A DNA stretch of 64,000 nucleotides, from the NCBI RefSeq assembly GCF_019668465.1, contig NZ_AP024828.1, forward strand, positions 1,860,001-1,924,000, read 5' to 3'. Below, piece by piece: positions 32,747 to 41,222 of the stretch (within the stretch, counting starts at the first letter, position 1; each line of letters starts with the position of its first letter). A program made the translations under genes and the position numbers. This DNA is from Mycobacterium senriense (GTDB lineage Bacteria; Actinomycetota; Actinomycetes; Mycobacteriales; Mycobacteriaceae). The notes under the pieces are model-generated. The model was not told the DNA's origin. It did no database searches and saw only the letters and a list, made by a program, of their open reading frames with translations.

Positions 32747-34471
32747 ATGAACTACGACCTGTTGATTCGCAACGGCACCATCGTTGATGGTCTGGGTAGT
32801 CAGCCCTATCGGGGCGATGTCGCAATACGTGGTGGGGTCATCGTTGCCGTTGGTGGTGTGAGCGGGAATGCCACGGATGAGATCGATGCGACCGGGTTGT
32901 TGGTGACTCCGGGATTTATTGATTTGCATACTCATTACGACGGGCAGGCATCGTGGAGCGACCGGATGACGCCGTCTTCTGCGCATGGCGTCACGACCGC
33001 GGTGATGGGTAACTGCGGTGTCGGGTTCGCGCCGTGCCGCAAGGCCGACCACGATGTGTTGGTCGATCTGATGGCCGGGGTGGAGGATATCCCTGGTGTG
33101 GTGATGGTCGACGGGTTGCCGTGGACGTGGGAGACGTTCCCGGAATACCTCGACGCGATCGAGGCGCGTGCGCGTGACATCGATGTGGCTGCGCTGCTGC
33201 CACATTCGCCGCTCCGGGTGTATGTGATGGGCCAGCGCGGTGCTGACCTTGAACCCCCCACCCATGAGGATCTGACCCAGATGCGGAAACTGGCCGCCGA
33301 AGCGGTGGACGCGGGTGCGCTTGGATTCGCCTCGTCACGGTTGGTCATTCACAAGACCGAGAGCGGGCGCCCGATCCCGAGTTATGACGCTGGGCGCGAG
33401 GAGATCGAGGCGATCGCGCGCGGTGTCAAGGACGCTGGCGGGGGGCTGATCCAGTTCGTTCCCGATATTGTGGCCGGCGACTATGAACCGGTGTTGCAGA
33501 ACGTGTTTGGTGTGGCCGCCGATGTGGGCCTTCCGGTGACGTTTTCGCTGGCGGTCGGCAATGGCGGTGAACCCTATTACCTGGACGCATTGCGGATGGT
33601 GGAAAACGCCAACGCCGCCGGCGGGCAGATCACCGCTCAGATCTTCTCGCGCCCGATCGGCGTGGTGCTCGGTCTACAGCTGACGGCCAACCCCTTCGTG
33701 CTGTTTCCCAGCTACCGCCAGATCGCTGATCTATCGGTGGCTGAGCGGGTCACGGAGATGCGTAAACCGGAAGTGCGACAACGCATCCTGGGCGATTCCC
33801 CGATCCCGGATGGACCTCCGTTGTTCTTCATGATGCAAGCCTGGGATTACATTTTCCCGCTGGGCGAACCGCCCAACTACGAACCCGATCCCTCGGAGAG
33901 CATCGCTGCTCGGGCACGTGCCCGTGGGGTGAGCCCGTTGGAGGAGGCCTACGACCGACTGCTCGACGACGACGGGCACGCCATGTTGCTATTGGCCTTG
34001 GGCAACTACAGCAATGGTTCGTTGGACACCATTGGCGAGCTCATTCGGCGCGAGGACGTCGTGCTGGGGCTGGGCGACGGCGGTGCGCACTATGGCTTGG
34101 TCTGCGACGCGAGCTTCCCGACGCACCTGCTGACGCACTGGGTGCGCGATCGCGCCACCGGTCGGCTCAGTGTCGCCGACGCGGTACGCGAGCTGACCTC
34201 GGTCCCCGCCCGTGTCGGCGGGCTGCTCGACCGTGGGCGCATCGCCGTGGGCTACAAGGCTGACCTCAATGTGATCGACGCCGACGCGCTTCGCCTGCAC
34301 AAACCCGTGGTCGTCTACGACCTTCCGGCCGGCGGCCGGCGGTTGGACCAGACCGCGGACGGCTATGTCGCCACCATCGTGGCCGGCGAGATCATCGCCC
34401 GAGACGGCAAACCCACCGACGCTCGGCCCGGACGTCTTGTGCGAGGACGCCAGCCTGCGCCAGCGATCTAG
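32747..34471 (+). CDS. Amidohydrolase, N-acyl-D-amino-acid deacylase-like
   Basis: A 574-residue amidohydrolase of the D-aminoacylase/dihydroorotase-like type: LIRNGTIVDGLG, PGFIDLHTHYDGQ (metal His pair), AVMGNCGVGFAPCR, LGLGDGGAHYGLVCDAS (catalytic Asp) and the closing composite beta-domain (GYKADLNVIDADAL). Members hydrolyse amide or cyclic C-N bonds, and some act on lactones or cyclic ketones. ATG 32747 lies 9 bases after GAGGAG; the ATG at 32741 is too close to it. Product of the BVMO step (a lactone) would be one possible substrate, but this is guesswork. Confidence 0.9.
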   Translation: MNYDLLIRNGTIVDGLGSQPYRGDVAIRGGVIVAVGGVSGNATDEIDATGLLVTPGFIDLHTHYDGQASWSDRMTPSSAHGVTTAVMGNCGVGFAPCRKADHDVLVDLMAGVEDIPGVVMVDGLPWTWETFPEYLDAIEARARDIDVAALLPHSPLRVYVMGQRGADLEPPTHEDLTQMRKLAAEAVDAGALGFASSRLVIHKTESGRPIPSYDAGREEIEAIARGVKDAGGGLIQFVPDIVAGDYEPVLQNVFGVAADVGLPVTFSLAVGNGGEPYYLDALRMVENANAAGGQITAQIFSRPIGVVLGLQLTANPFVLFPSYRQIADLSVAERVTEMRKPEVRQRILGDSPIPDGPPLFFMMQAWDYIFPLGEPPNYEPDPSESIAARARARGVSPLEEAYDRLLDDDGHAMLLLALGNYSNGSLDTIGELIRREDVVLGLGDGGAHYGLVCDASFPTHLLTHWVRDRATGRLSVADAVRELTSVPARVGGLLDRGRIAVGYKADLNVIDADALRLHKPVVVYDLPAGGRRLDQTADGYVATIVAGEIIARDGKPTDARPGRLVRGRQPAPAI

Positions 34472-34479
34472 CGAGTTAG

Positions 34480-34494
34480 CTTACATGATGTAAC
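34480..34494. promoter_or_regulatory. Operator C, CTTACATGATGTAAC
   Basis: TTAC-N5-GTAA palindrome starting 9 bp after the amidohydrolase stop and 104 bp before SnoaL paralog 3. Flanks GTTAG and ATAAC extend the symmetry. It heads the rightward SnoaL-CYP142-GMC unit. Confidence 0.75.
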
Positions 34495-34598
34495 ATAACT
34501 GGTGTGACCGGTGGTACAACACGAATCCGGCATAGGCCAGAGTGCGTAAAGCACAACCTCATTCACGAATTGAGGACACCCCGCAGAAAGATCACGAC

Positions 34599-35033
34599 AT
34601 GACTCTTGACGGCGCAACCACGCGCGAGGCGAACAAGGAGACGCTGCGGCGGGCGATGAAAGCTATCTCTGCCCATGACATCGACGCGGTCGGGGCCGAA
34701 CTGAACGAGTCGGTGGATTTCGTGCTCCCCTTCGAATCGGATGTGCCCGACGGGGATCGTGACAGCTTTCTTCAACTGCTGTCGATGATGTTCGCGATGT
34801 TCGAGAAGCTGGAACTCACCATCACCCACATCTACGACCTCGTCGATCCCAACGTCCTCGTCGCGCAGTGGCTCGTTGACGGGATGTATCGCCACAAGTC
34901 GGTCGTCTACGAGAACCAGTACATCGGCGTGATGGGGTTCCGCGACGGCAAGATCGCGTCCTGGCGGGGATATGCCAACCCGGAGCTAGCCCGCGCCGCC
35001 CTGGCGAAGCTGGCCGAAGATGCGCCGGCGTGA
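34599..35033 (+). CDS. SnoaL-like / NTF2-fold protein, paralog 3
   Basis: A 144-residue member of the same paralog set as 19994-20437 and 27192-27638: TTREANKETLRRAM, LPFESDVPDGD, YDLVDPNVLVAQWLVD, VVYENQYIGVMGFRDGKIASW. It is the most diverged of the three in the middle (AQWLVDGMYRHK instead of ARYRSDxEGRDK), so its substrate may differ. ATG 34599 follows AGAAAG. First gene of a rightward unit with CYP142-like P450 and GMC oxidoreductase, behind operator C. Confidence 0.85.
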   Translation: MTLDGATTREANKETLRRAMKAISAHDIDAVGAELNESVDFVLPFESDVPDGDRDSFLQLLSMMFAMFEKLELTITHIYDLVDPNVLVAQWLVDGMYRHKSVVYENQYIGVMGFRDGKIASWRGYANPELARAALAKLAEDAPA

Positions 35034-35086
35034 ACCAATGACCGGCACTGATCGCTGATTTCGACAGCCCGCGATAGGAGCAACCC

Positions 35087-36304
35087 TTGAGTATCGATTT
35101 CGACCTCTCGACACGACCGGACCTCGACTTCATCGACGGCGAATTCTATGCCGGCCGTTCCCGGCAGGCCTACCAGTGGATGCGGGAGAACGAGCCGGTG
35201 TTTCGGGATCGCAACGGCCTGGCGGGAGTTGCCACCCATCGCGCAGTGATCGAAACCGCGCGCCGCCCCGATCTGTTTTCCAACACCGGCGGTACTCGGC
35301 CCGATCACGAGCCGACCGTGCCGGCGATGATCGACATGGACGACCCGCTGCACCTGCGGCGCCGCAAATTGGTCAACACCGGCTTCACGCACGGGCGCGT
35401 CCACAATCTGACCGATTCGATCCGCAGCCTGTGCGACACCCTCATCGACTCGGTCTGTGAGCAGGGGGCGTGCGACTTCGTTCGTGACCTGGCACGGCCG
35501 CTGCCGATGGCGGTCATCGGGGACATGCTCGGTGTGCTGCCCGATGATCATGCAACCTTGTTGGCGTGGTCCGACGTCTTGATGACCACGCTGACCTCAA
35601 GGGTGTTCGACGTCGACGTGGAGGCGTCGTTGAATGCGTTCGTCGCCTTCAACGAGTTCACTCGCGACATGATTGCGCGGCGCCGCGCGGAGCCGACCGA
35701 CGATTTGATCAGCGTGCTCACCCACGCGGTGGTCGACGGCGAGAAGCTGACGGACGAGGACATCGTCATGGAAACGCTGCTGATCCTGCTGGGCGGCGAC
35801 GAGACGACGCGGCACGTACTGACAGGTGGCACCGAACAGCTGCTGCGCCATCACGATTCCTACGACCGGCTGCGCCGCGACACCGACGCGCTGCTGCCCA
35901 CCGCTGTCGAGGAGATGCTGCGTTGGACCTCACCGGTGAAGAACATGTGCCGCAAGTTGACCGCCGACGCGGAGTTTCACGGCACCGCCCTTAACTCGGG
36001 CGAAAAGATCATGCTGCTGTTCGAGTCGGCCAACTTCGACGAGCAGCAGTTCGACAATCCCGAGAAATTCGACATCGAGCGACGGCCAAACAATCATCTG
36101 GCGTTCGGATTTGGCCCCCACTTCTGCATGGGAAACCAGCTGGCGCGTCTGGAGATATCGCTGATGACGCGCCAGCTCATCGAGCGCTTGCCCGACCTGC
36201 GCTTGGCCAGTGACGAAGCGCTGCCGCTGCGGCCGGCGAACTTCATCAGCGGCATCGAGGCGATGCCGGTCGTCTTTACGCCCACCGAAACCGTCGGGCC
36301 GTAA
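35087..36304 (+). CDS. Cytochrome P450, CYP142-like
   Basis: A 405-residue P450 very close in layout to CYP142, which oxidises the C26/C27 methyl of cholesterol: DGEFYAGRSRQAYQWMRENEP, MIDMDDPLHLRRRKLVNTGF, the I-helix GGDETTRHVL (about 236-245), EEMLRWTSPVKNMCR, ESANFDEQQFDNP and heme loop FGFGPHFCMGNQLAR with Cys347. Start is TTG 35087 behind ATAGGAG. A second sterol-type P450 in the same cluster as the CYP125-like one; the two families differ in stereochemistry at C25 in known systems. Electron partners are not encoded beside it. Confidence 0.94.
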   Translation: MSIDFDLSTRPDLDFIDGEFYAGRSRQAYQWMRENEPVFRDRNGLAGVATHRAVIETARRPDLFSNTGGTRPDHEPTVPAMIDMDDPLHLRRRKLVNTGFTHGRVHNLTDSIRSLCDTLIDSVCEQGACDFVRDLARPLPMAVIGDMLGVLPDDHATLLAWSDVLMTTLTSRVFDVDVEASLNAFVAFNEFTRDMIARRRAEPTDDLISVLTHAVVDGEKLTDEDIVMETLLILLGGDETTRHVLTGGTEQLLRHHDSYDRLRRDTDALLPTAVEEMLRWTSPVKNMCRKLTADAEFHGTALNSGEKIMLLFESANFDEQQFDNPEKFDIERRPNNHLAFGFGPHFCMGNQLARLEISLMTRQLIERLPDLRLASDEALPLRPANFISGIEAMPVVFTPTETVGP

Positions 36305-36326
36305 CGTGTTGCGCAGCGCGAGAACT

Positions 36327-37976
36327 ATGTCCCTCGAGGCCGACTATGTCGTGGTCGGTGCGGGCAGCGCGGGTGTAATCGTGGCAAGCAGGCTTGCCGA
36401 GCGCGGCGCGAGTGTGATCCTGCTCGAGGCCGGTCGCAAGGACAACACCCGCCTGGTCACGGTGCCGGGTCTGGTTTCCCTGGTGTCGACCGTGCCGCGG
36501 CTGAAGGCACGGGTGTGTTGGAAGCAGTACTCGGTTCCCCAGAAGTTCGCCAACGACCGCACGATCCCGGTGCCGCGCGGCAAGGTGCTTGGCGGCTCCA
36601 GCTCGATCAACGGCATGTTGTTCGTGCGCGGCAACAAGGCCAACTACCAATCCTGGGCGGCCGAGGGCTGCGGAGGCTGGGAGTGGGAGAAGGTGCTGGC
36701 CACCTACAAGCGGCTGGAGAACTGGGAAGGCGGGGCCAGCGACGTGCGCGGCGTGGGCGGCCCGGTCGAGGTCACCCGGCAAAGTAACCTCACCCCCGCT
36801 TCCCACCACTTTATGGAAGCCGCATCGGCCACGCTGGAGGCGCCAATTATCGAAGACTACAACGGCTTCGACCAGGAAGGCATCAGCGTCTTCCAGCAGA
36901 GTGTGCGCGACGGTCTGCGTTACAGTTCCTCCCGCAGCTATCTCACCAACCGCGAGCTGCCGACTTTGCAGGTGCAGACCAAGGCCCATGTCGCGAGGGT
37001 CGTCATCGAAAATGGCCGGGCCGTCGGCGTCGAGGTGATCGACGCCAAGGGCGGCAGCCATATCATCCGTGCGGGCAAGGAAGTCGTGGTCTCCGGCGGC
37101 GTCATCGGTTCCCCGCAAATTCTGATGTTGTCGGGCATCGGTCCGGCCGGCCATTTGCGCGGCCTCGGCCTCGACGTCAACGCCGACCTGCCGGTGGGCC
37201 AGAACCTGCACGACCACCTGTTCGTGCCGATGACGTACCTCACCAAGGACGCGATCCACCGCGGCACCCTGACCCACTTCGCCTCCGGGATCATCCGGGA
37301 ACAGTTGCGGCCCGGCAGTTCGTGGTTCGGCCGCGCCCTCTTCGAGGCCGTCGGTTTCGTCAAAACCTCGTTCGCGGAAGGCATCCCAGATCTGCAAATC
37401 CATACCCTGCCCTGGAGCTATCCGGTCCCCAACCAGGACGAGGACAAGGTGCACCTGATCGATTTGCGTGAGGGCTTCACCATCCTGCCGACGCTTATCT
37501 ACCCCAAGAGTCGCGGCGAAGTCCGGTTGGCCTCGGTCGACCCGCTGGCCGCTCCGCTCATCGACCCCGGCTACCTGACCGACCGGGCGGACACCGAGTT
37601 CCTGATGGAAAGCATGGAGATGGTCCGCGACATCGCGGCCCATCCGGCGATGGGCAAGGTCGAAGAATTGACTCCCGGCCCCGACTATCGGGACCAGGCC
37701 GCGCTGCGTCGTGAGCTGCCCAATCGCGTGCATTCCGCTTACCACCCCGTCGGCACCTGTCGGATGGGCAGCGACGAGCGGGCAGTGGTGGACCCGCAGT
37801 TGCGGGTGCGCGGTATCGAGTGCCTGCGAGTCGCGGACGCCTCGATCATGCCGAGTGTCACCGGCGGCAACACCAACGCTCCGTCGTACATGATCGGCGA
37901 GATGTGCGCTGCGTTCATGCAAGCACCTTCGCGAAACAGCGTTCGTACCACGTCCGTGACTGAGCGGCGCATGTGA
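36327..37976 (+). CDS. GMC-family FAD oxidoreductase
   Basis: A 549-residue glucose-methanol-choline oxidoreductase: FAD motif VVVGAGSAGVIVASRLAE at the N terminus, PRGKVLGGSSSINGMLFVRG (GMC signature 1), SGGVIGSPQILMLSGIGP (signature 2), and the C-terminal catalytic pair in AYHPVGTCRMG (His) and GGNTNAPSYMIGE (Asn). It oxidises an alcohol to an aldehyde or ketone. The choline-dehydrogenase branch includes enzymes acting on terpenoid, steroid side-chain and polyethylene-glycol alcohols. ATG 36327 is preferred. Third gene of the operator-C unit, 22 bases after the P450, whose alcohol product it may oxidise. Confidence 0.93.
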   Translation: MSLEADYVVVGAGSAGVIVASRLAERGASVILLEAGRKDNTRLVTVPGLVSLVSTVPRLKARVCWKQYSVPQKFANDRTIPVPRGKVLGGSSSINGMLFVRGNKANYQSWAAEGCGGWEWEKVLATYKRLENWEGGASDVRGVGGPVEVTRQSNLTPASHHFMEAASATLEAPIIEDYNGFDQEGISVFQQSVRDGLRYSSSRSYLTNRELPTLQVQTKAHVARVVIENGRAVGVEVIDAKGGSHIIRAGKEVVVSGGVIGSPQILMLSGIGPAGHLRGLGLDVNADLPVGQNLHDHLFVPMTYLTKDAIHRGTLTHFASGIIREQLRPGSSWFGRALFEAVGFVKTSFAEGIPDLQIHTLPWSYPVPNQDEDKVHLIDLREGFTILPTLIYPKSRGEVRLASVDPLAAPLIDPGYLTDRADTEFLMESMEMVRDIAAHPAMGKVEELTPGPDYRDQAALRRELPNRVHSAYHPVGTCRMGSDERAVVDPQLRVRGIECLRVADASIMPSVTGGNTNAPSYMIGEMCAAFMQAPSRNSVRTTSVTERRM

Positions 37977-37988
37977 TTGTCAAATTAA

Positions 37989-38003
37989 CTTACAGAACGT
38001 AAG
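37989..38003. promoter_or_regulatory. Operator D, CTTACAGAACGTAAG
   Basis: TTAC-N5-GTAA palindrome, 25 bp before the Rieske oxygenase start and 12 bp after the GMC stop. Fourth of the five sites. Confidence 0.75.
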
Positions 38004-38028
38004 CTATCTCCCAGATTGGAGGTGCGTA

Positions 38029-39036
38029 ATGGGCGAAATATCATTGCCGTCGCCGTTTGGATGGTTCGCAATTGGCCAATCGAGCGACTTTGCGCCGGGA
38101 GAGGCGAAACCTGCGCACTGGTTCGACCAGGATCTCGTCGTGTTCCGCTCGGAAGACGGCGCGATCGCGGCCCTGGACGCCTATTGCCCGCACATGGGCG
38201 CGCACCTCGGCTTCGGCGGCACGGTCAAAGACGGGGCCCTCGAATGCCCGTTCCACGGTTGGCGGTGGGCCGGCGACGGCAGCTGTCTGGCCGTGCCCTA
38301 CGGCCGCAAGGGCGTGCCCAAAATCAGGGCGGGGGCGGTGCCGGTCGTGGAACAGGACGGCGTCGTACTGCTATGGCGGGGGCAAGGGGAACCCACTTGG
38401 TATCTACCGCCGTTGCTCGATGACGGTCAATGGTCGCCCACCACGGTGACGCGGCGCACCCTGACGTCTCACCCTCAGGAAATCCTGGAGAACATAACGG
38501 ATTTCGCACACTTCCACTTCGTCCACAGATCGCACATGATCGAACCGATCAGCGAAGTCAGTTCAGACGGAAACGTGTTTACCTACCGCGCACGGTCGGC
38601 GCCCGAAGCTGTGGACCCCGACGTGCGTATCGACGCGATCCCGGTCGAAGGCGGCGTGTTTGCCTACGGCCCGGGGTTGGGGGTCAATACGATGACGGCA
38701 CAAGAGGTGCCGATCCCTCAGCTGACGCGGGTGTACATCACGCCGATCAACGAGCGGGAAATCACCTTGCTCTGCATGGTCAATATTCGTATCGACGAAA
38801 ACACCGACGAGGCCGCAGCGGAGGCGCTCATGCCGGTCATCTCCGAGGCGGTGTTCGATCAAATCGACGCCGACCTAGTGATTTGGGGAAACAAGCGGTA
38901 CGTGGAGCACCCGGCATTCCAAAATCCGCAAGAACGGATGATCGGAGCATTCCGGCGCTGGTTCACGCGGTTCTACGACGACCCCAGCGCGCCAACGGCA
39001 GCTCGCCCGTCCCTCGCTCAGGCAACACCAGCCTGA
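38029..39036 (+). CDS. Rieske [2Fe-2S] oxygenase, KshA / cholesterol-7-desaturase-like
   Basis: A 335-residue Rieske non-heme iron oxygenase. The cluster ligands are Cys53-x-His55 (YCPHMGAHL) and Cys73-x2-His76 (ECPFHGWRW). The mononuclear iron site reads NITDFAHFHFVH with Asp158, His161 and His166. The arrangement matches KshA (3-ketosteroid 9-alpha-hydroxylase) and the related cholesterol 7-desaturases rather than aromatic dioxygenases. No reductase is adjacent; the ferredoxin reductase at 55808 is one candidate. GGAGG precedes the ATG. Single gene behind operator D. Ring hydroxylation of a steroid-like substrate is the best inference. Confidence 0.93.
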   Translation: MGEISLPSPFGWFAIGQSSDFAPGEAKPAHWFDQDLVVFRSEDGAIAALDAYCPHMGAHLGFGGTVKDGALECPFHGWRWAGDGSCLAVPYGRKGVPKIRAGAVPVVEQDGVVLLWRGQGEPTWYLPPLLDDGQWSPTTVTRRTLTSHPQEILENITDFAHFHFVHRSHMIEPISEVSSDGNVFTYRARSAPEAVDPDVRIDAIPVEGGVFAYGPGLGVNTMTAQEVPIPQLTRVYITPINEREITLLCMVNIRIDENTDEAAAEALMPVISEAVFDQIDADLVIWGNKRYVEHPAFQNPQERMIGAFRRWFTRFYDDPSAPTAARPSLAQATPA

Positions 39037-39106
39037 GCGAGACACGAGGCGTCACTCACAAGATAAGAGAGCTGCTCGACATCGAATTGTGGTGCGGGAC
39101 GGCGCA

Positions 39107-40135
39107 TCAATGAACGCCAACGGCTCCTGTCCCGGTGGCCACGGCGCTAACGGCTTGCTGACCGCGGCGTCGGCGGGCGTGCAGGGGGAACAGCGCCAGC
39201 CCGCTCACCACGATCAAGGCGATGATCTGCGCCAAGATGTATCCGGTGAGCCGGCCTTCGTGGGCAATGTTCTCGATCACCATCGTGGCGAAGCTCCCGA
39301 CATAAACGAAGACGATGAACGCCGTGACGGGCTCGACCGAGCTTGCGGGACTAGCGGTGCGCAAGGCGATCACAGCAACCGCAATGTAGGCGGCGATCAG
39401 CAGCGCGACGACGGGCCACTGGGGGCCGCCGAGCGCGGTGACGCCCGTGACAGGCACCAGCAGGAACGGGCCGATCACCAACACCGTGAGGGCGGCCAGC
39501 GGCGGAAACGCGCCGAGGGCTTTAGCGTTTGACCATCGCGCTGCACTGTTTTCGCTGCCGTCGATCCGCCGTAGCGCCCACAGCATGACGTACAGAAACA
39601 GGGCCTCCCACGTCCCTTGCCAGCAGACGTCGACCAGCGGCCAGCCGACAAAGTACTGGAAGTAGTTGAAATTCGGGTCCCATGCCCACCACTGGACATG
39701 TCGCAGCGGGCCCTCGATCATGTACGGAGCGTCCAGTGCGATCAAGAAAAGACCACCGACAATGGCTGCGTGCCAACGCTTTTCAATGCCCAGCGCCTCT
39801 ATGACTTTGAACCCCGTGAACAGGAACGCCGGGTAGAGGATCAAGACGTAGGAGGGCATCATCGTGGTGCCCTGCCACAGGGGAAATGCAGGCCAGTTGA
39901 TCATCACTGCGAAATCGCCCTGGTGATACATGTTGAGGGTGGCCATCCCGGCGAGCTCAAGCGCCAGCCCGTAGATGGTGGCGGCCACCAACACCACGCT
40001 GTAGATGCGCCGACCGCGCCGGAACTGCACGATGCAGTACACCACCTCGGACAGAAACATGGTCAGCAGCACGAGGTCGTACAGATTGGTCTGCCACGGA
40101 AGCTCTGCGGGGTTGTTCAGCACGATCAGGTTCAT
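39107..40135 (-). CDS. Multi-pass membrane protein, about nine helices
   Basis: A 342-residue integral membrane protein with hydrophobic spans near residues 20-37, 44-64, 88-110, 118-138, 170-185, 206-232, 238-256, 266-290 and 297-317. Conserved-looking polar motifs inside the membrane region include LDAPYMIEGP, VQWWAWDP and WPLVDVCWQGTWEAL, which suggest an enzyme or carrier rather than a simple anchor. I do not recognise it with certainty; it recalls AveC-like or carotenoid-cyclase-like membrane enzymes. Second gene of the leftward unit behind operator E; the SDR precedes it by 42 bases. Compare the 7-helix protein at 48904-49770. Confidence 0.8.
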   Translation of the reverse strand: MNLIVLNNPAELPWQTNLYDLVLLTMFLSEVVYCIVQFRRGRRIYSVVLVAATIYGLALELAGMATLNMYHQGDFAVMINWPAFPLWQGTTMMPSYVLILYPAFLFTGFKVIEALGIEKRWHAAIVGGLFLIALDAPYMIEGPLRHVQWWAWDPNFNYFQYFVGWPLVDVCWQGTWEALFLYVMLWALRRIDGSENSAARWSNAKALGAFPPLAALTVLVIGPFLLVPVTGVTALGGPQWPVVALLIAAYIAVAVIALRTASPASSVEPVTAFIVFVYVGSFATMVIENIAHEGRLTGYILAQIIALIVVSGLALFPLHARRRRGQQAVSAVATGTGAVGVH

Positions 40136-40177
40136 CCCGGCATCTCCCGTTCTCGCTAGAGGTGTTGCGCCAGCGTG

Positions 40178-41011
40178 CTATTCGGTGACTAGCGACGCGC
40201 TGCTGCTGCGCATCTCCTCGAAGTCGGCCTCGACCAGGGGTAGCTGTGGCGCGCCGTTGGCAAGCAGCCAGAATTGGTTTGCCTTGATGGCCTGCACGAC
40301 AAGCTTGCCGACCTCGGCTGGGTCCATCGCACTGTCGTCCTCCAGACCCGATTCGAGGAAGCCCAAGAAGTCGTCGAGGTCCGCGTCGCCGCCACGGCGC
40401 TGGCCCTCGCGCTGCTCACGCATCGCGCGCGCGACATTAGTGCGCACGTTGCCCGGGCAGACGACCGTCACGCCGATATTCGTGCCACCGAGTTCGACAC
40501 GCAAGGACTTCGACAGGCCAACGACGCCGTGCTTGGCCGCGGCGTATGGACCGACGAAAGGAGCGCTGAGCAGCCCTCCCATCGACGCCGTATTCACCAC
40601 GTGGCACGGCAGTCCGGAGGCAAGCATTCGCGGCACGAACACCCGCACACCGTTGATGACACCCCACAAGCAGACGTCGACGGCCAAGGCCCAATCTTGC
40701 TCGGAAAGCTCCCACTGTCGACCGAAGACCCCGACGCCGGCGTTGTTGCAGACCACGTGTATCTGCCCGTAGGTGTCGAGGGCGGCGCGGGCCAAAGCCT
40801 CGACGGCCTCGAGACTACGGACGTCGGCGATCTGGCCGATGCACTCGATACCTTCGGACCGAAGGTCGGTGAAGGCCTTGTTCAGGCCGTCCTCGGACAC
40901 GTCGGAGAGAACGACGCGCATGCCTTGATGTCCGAACGCCCGCGCCATTCCCAATCCGATACCCGACGCCGCGCCGGTGACTACTGCGACCTTGGATTCA
41001 AGGGTTTCCAT
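40178..41011 (-). CDS. SDR-family oxidoreductase, duplicate of the gene at 26333
   Basis: A 277-residue SDR: TGAASGIGLGMARAFG, VCNNAGVGVFG, NTASMGGLLSA and YAAAKHGVVGLSKSL. Nearly colinear with the protein at 26333-27166, including the tail NQFWLLANGAPQLPLVEADFEEM; about three-quarters of positions look identical by eye. Different promoter contexts but the same operator type suggest that both copies are induced together and act on related alcohols or ketones. First gene of the leftward SDR-membrane protein unit behind operator E. Confidence 0.92.
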   Translation of the reverse strand: METLESKVAVVTGAASGIGLGMARAFGHQGMRVVLSDVSEDGLNKAFTDLRSEGIECIGQIADVRSLEAVEALARAALDTYGQIHVVCNNAGVGVFGRQWELSEQDWALAVDVCLWGVINGVRVFVPRMLASGLPCHVVNTASMGGLLSAPFVGPYAAAKHGVVGLSKSLRVELGGTNIGVTVVCPGNVRTNVARAMREQREGQRRGGDADLDDFLGFLESGLEDDSAMDPAEVGKLVVQAIKANQFWLLANGAPQLPLVEADFEEMRSSSASLVTE

Positions 41012-41099
41012 GACAATTGCTCCGTCCTAGTCCGAGAACAGCTTGCAGAAGGACGGGATCGCACCTTCTGCCCAGGGAAGCGCCGCCCAGACAAGTTAT

Positions 41100-41114
41100 C
41101 TTACATGTTGTAAG
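41100..41114. promoter_or_regulatory. Operator E, CTTACATGTTGTAAG
   Basis: TTAC-N5-GTAA palindrome 89 bp before the SDR start at 41011 and 109 bp before the divergent hypothetical gene at 41223. Flanks GTTAT and GTAAG are partly symmetric. Fifth and last site, near the right end of the cluster. Confidence 0.75.
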
Positions 41115-41222
41115 GTAAGGCGGGTAGTGCGGTCCAGACGATTGGTTTCGGTCGCCGCCGAGATGCTCAAGCCACCGCGTCTACCCACGCCTCGAGCAGC
41201 GTGCCGACGAATAGGATTCTCA

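Noticed and set aside
36276..37922. 548-codon minus-strand frame opposite the GMC oxidoreductase
   Set aside because: Antisense shadow typical of GC-rich codon bias; the plus strand has both GMC signatures and the catalytic His and Asn.
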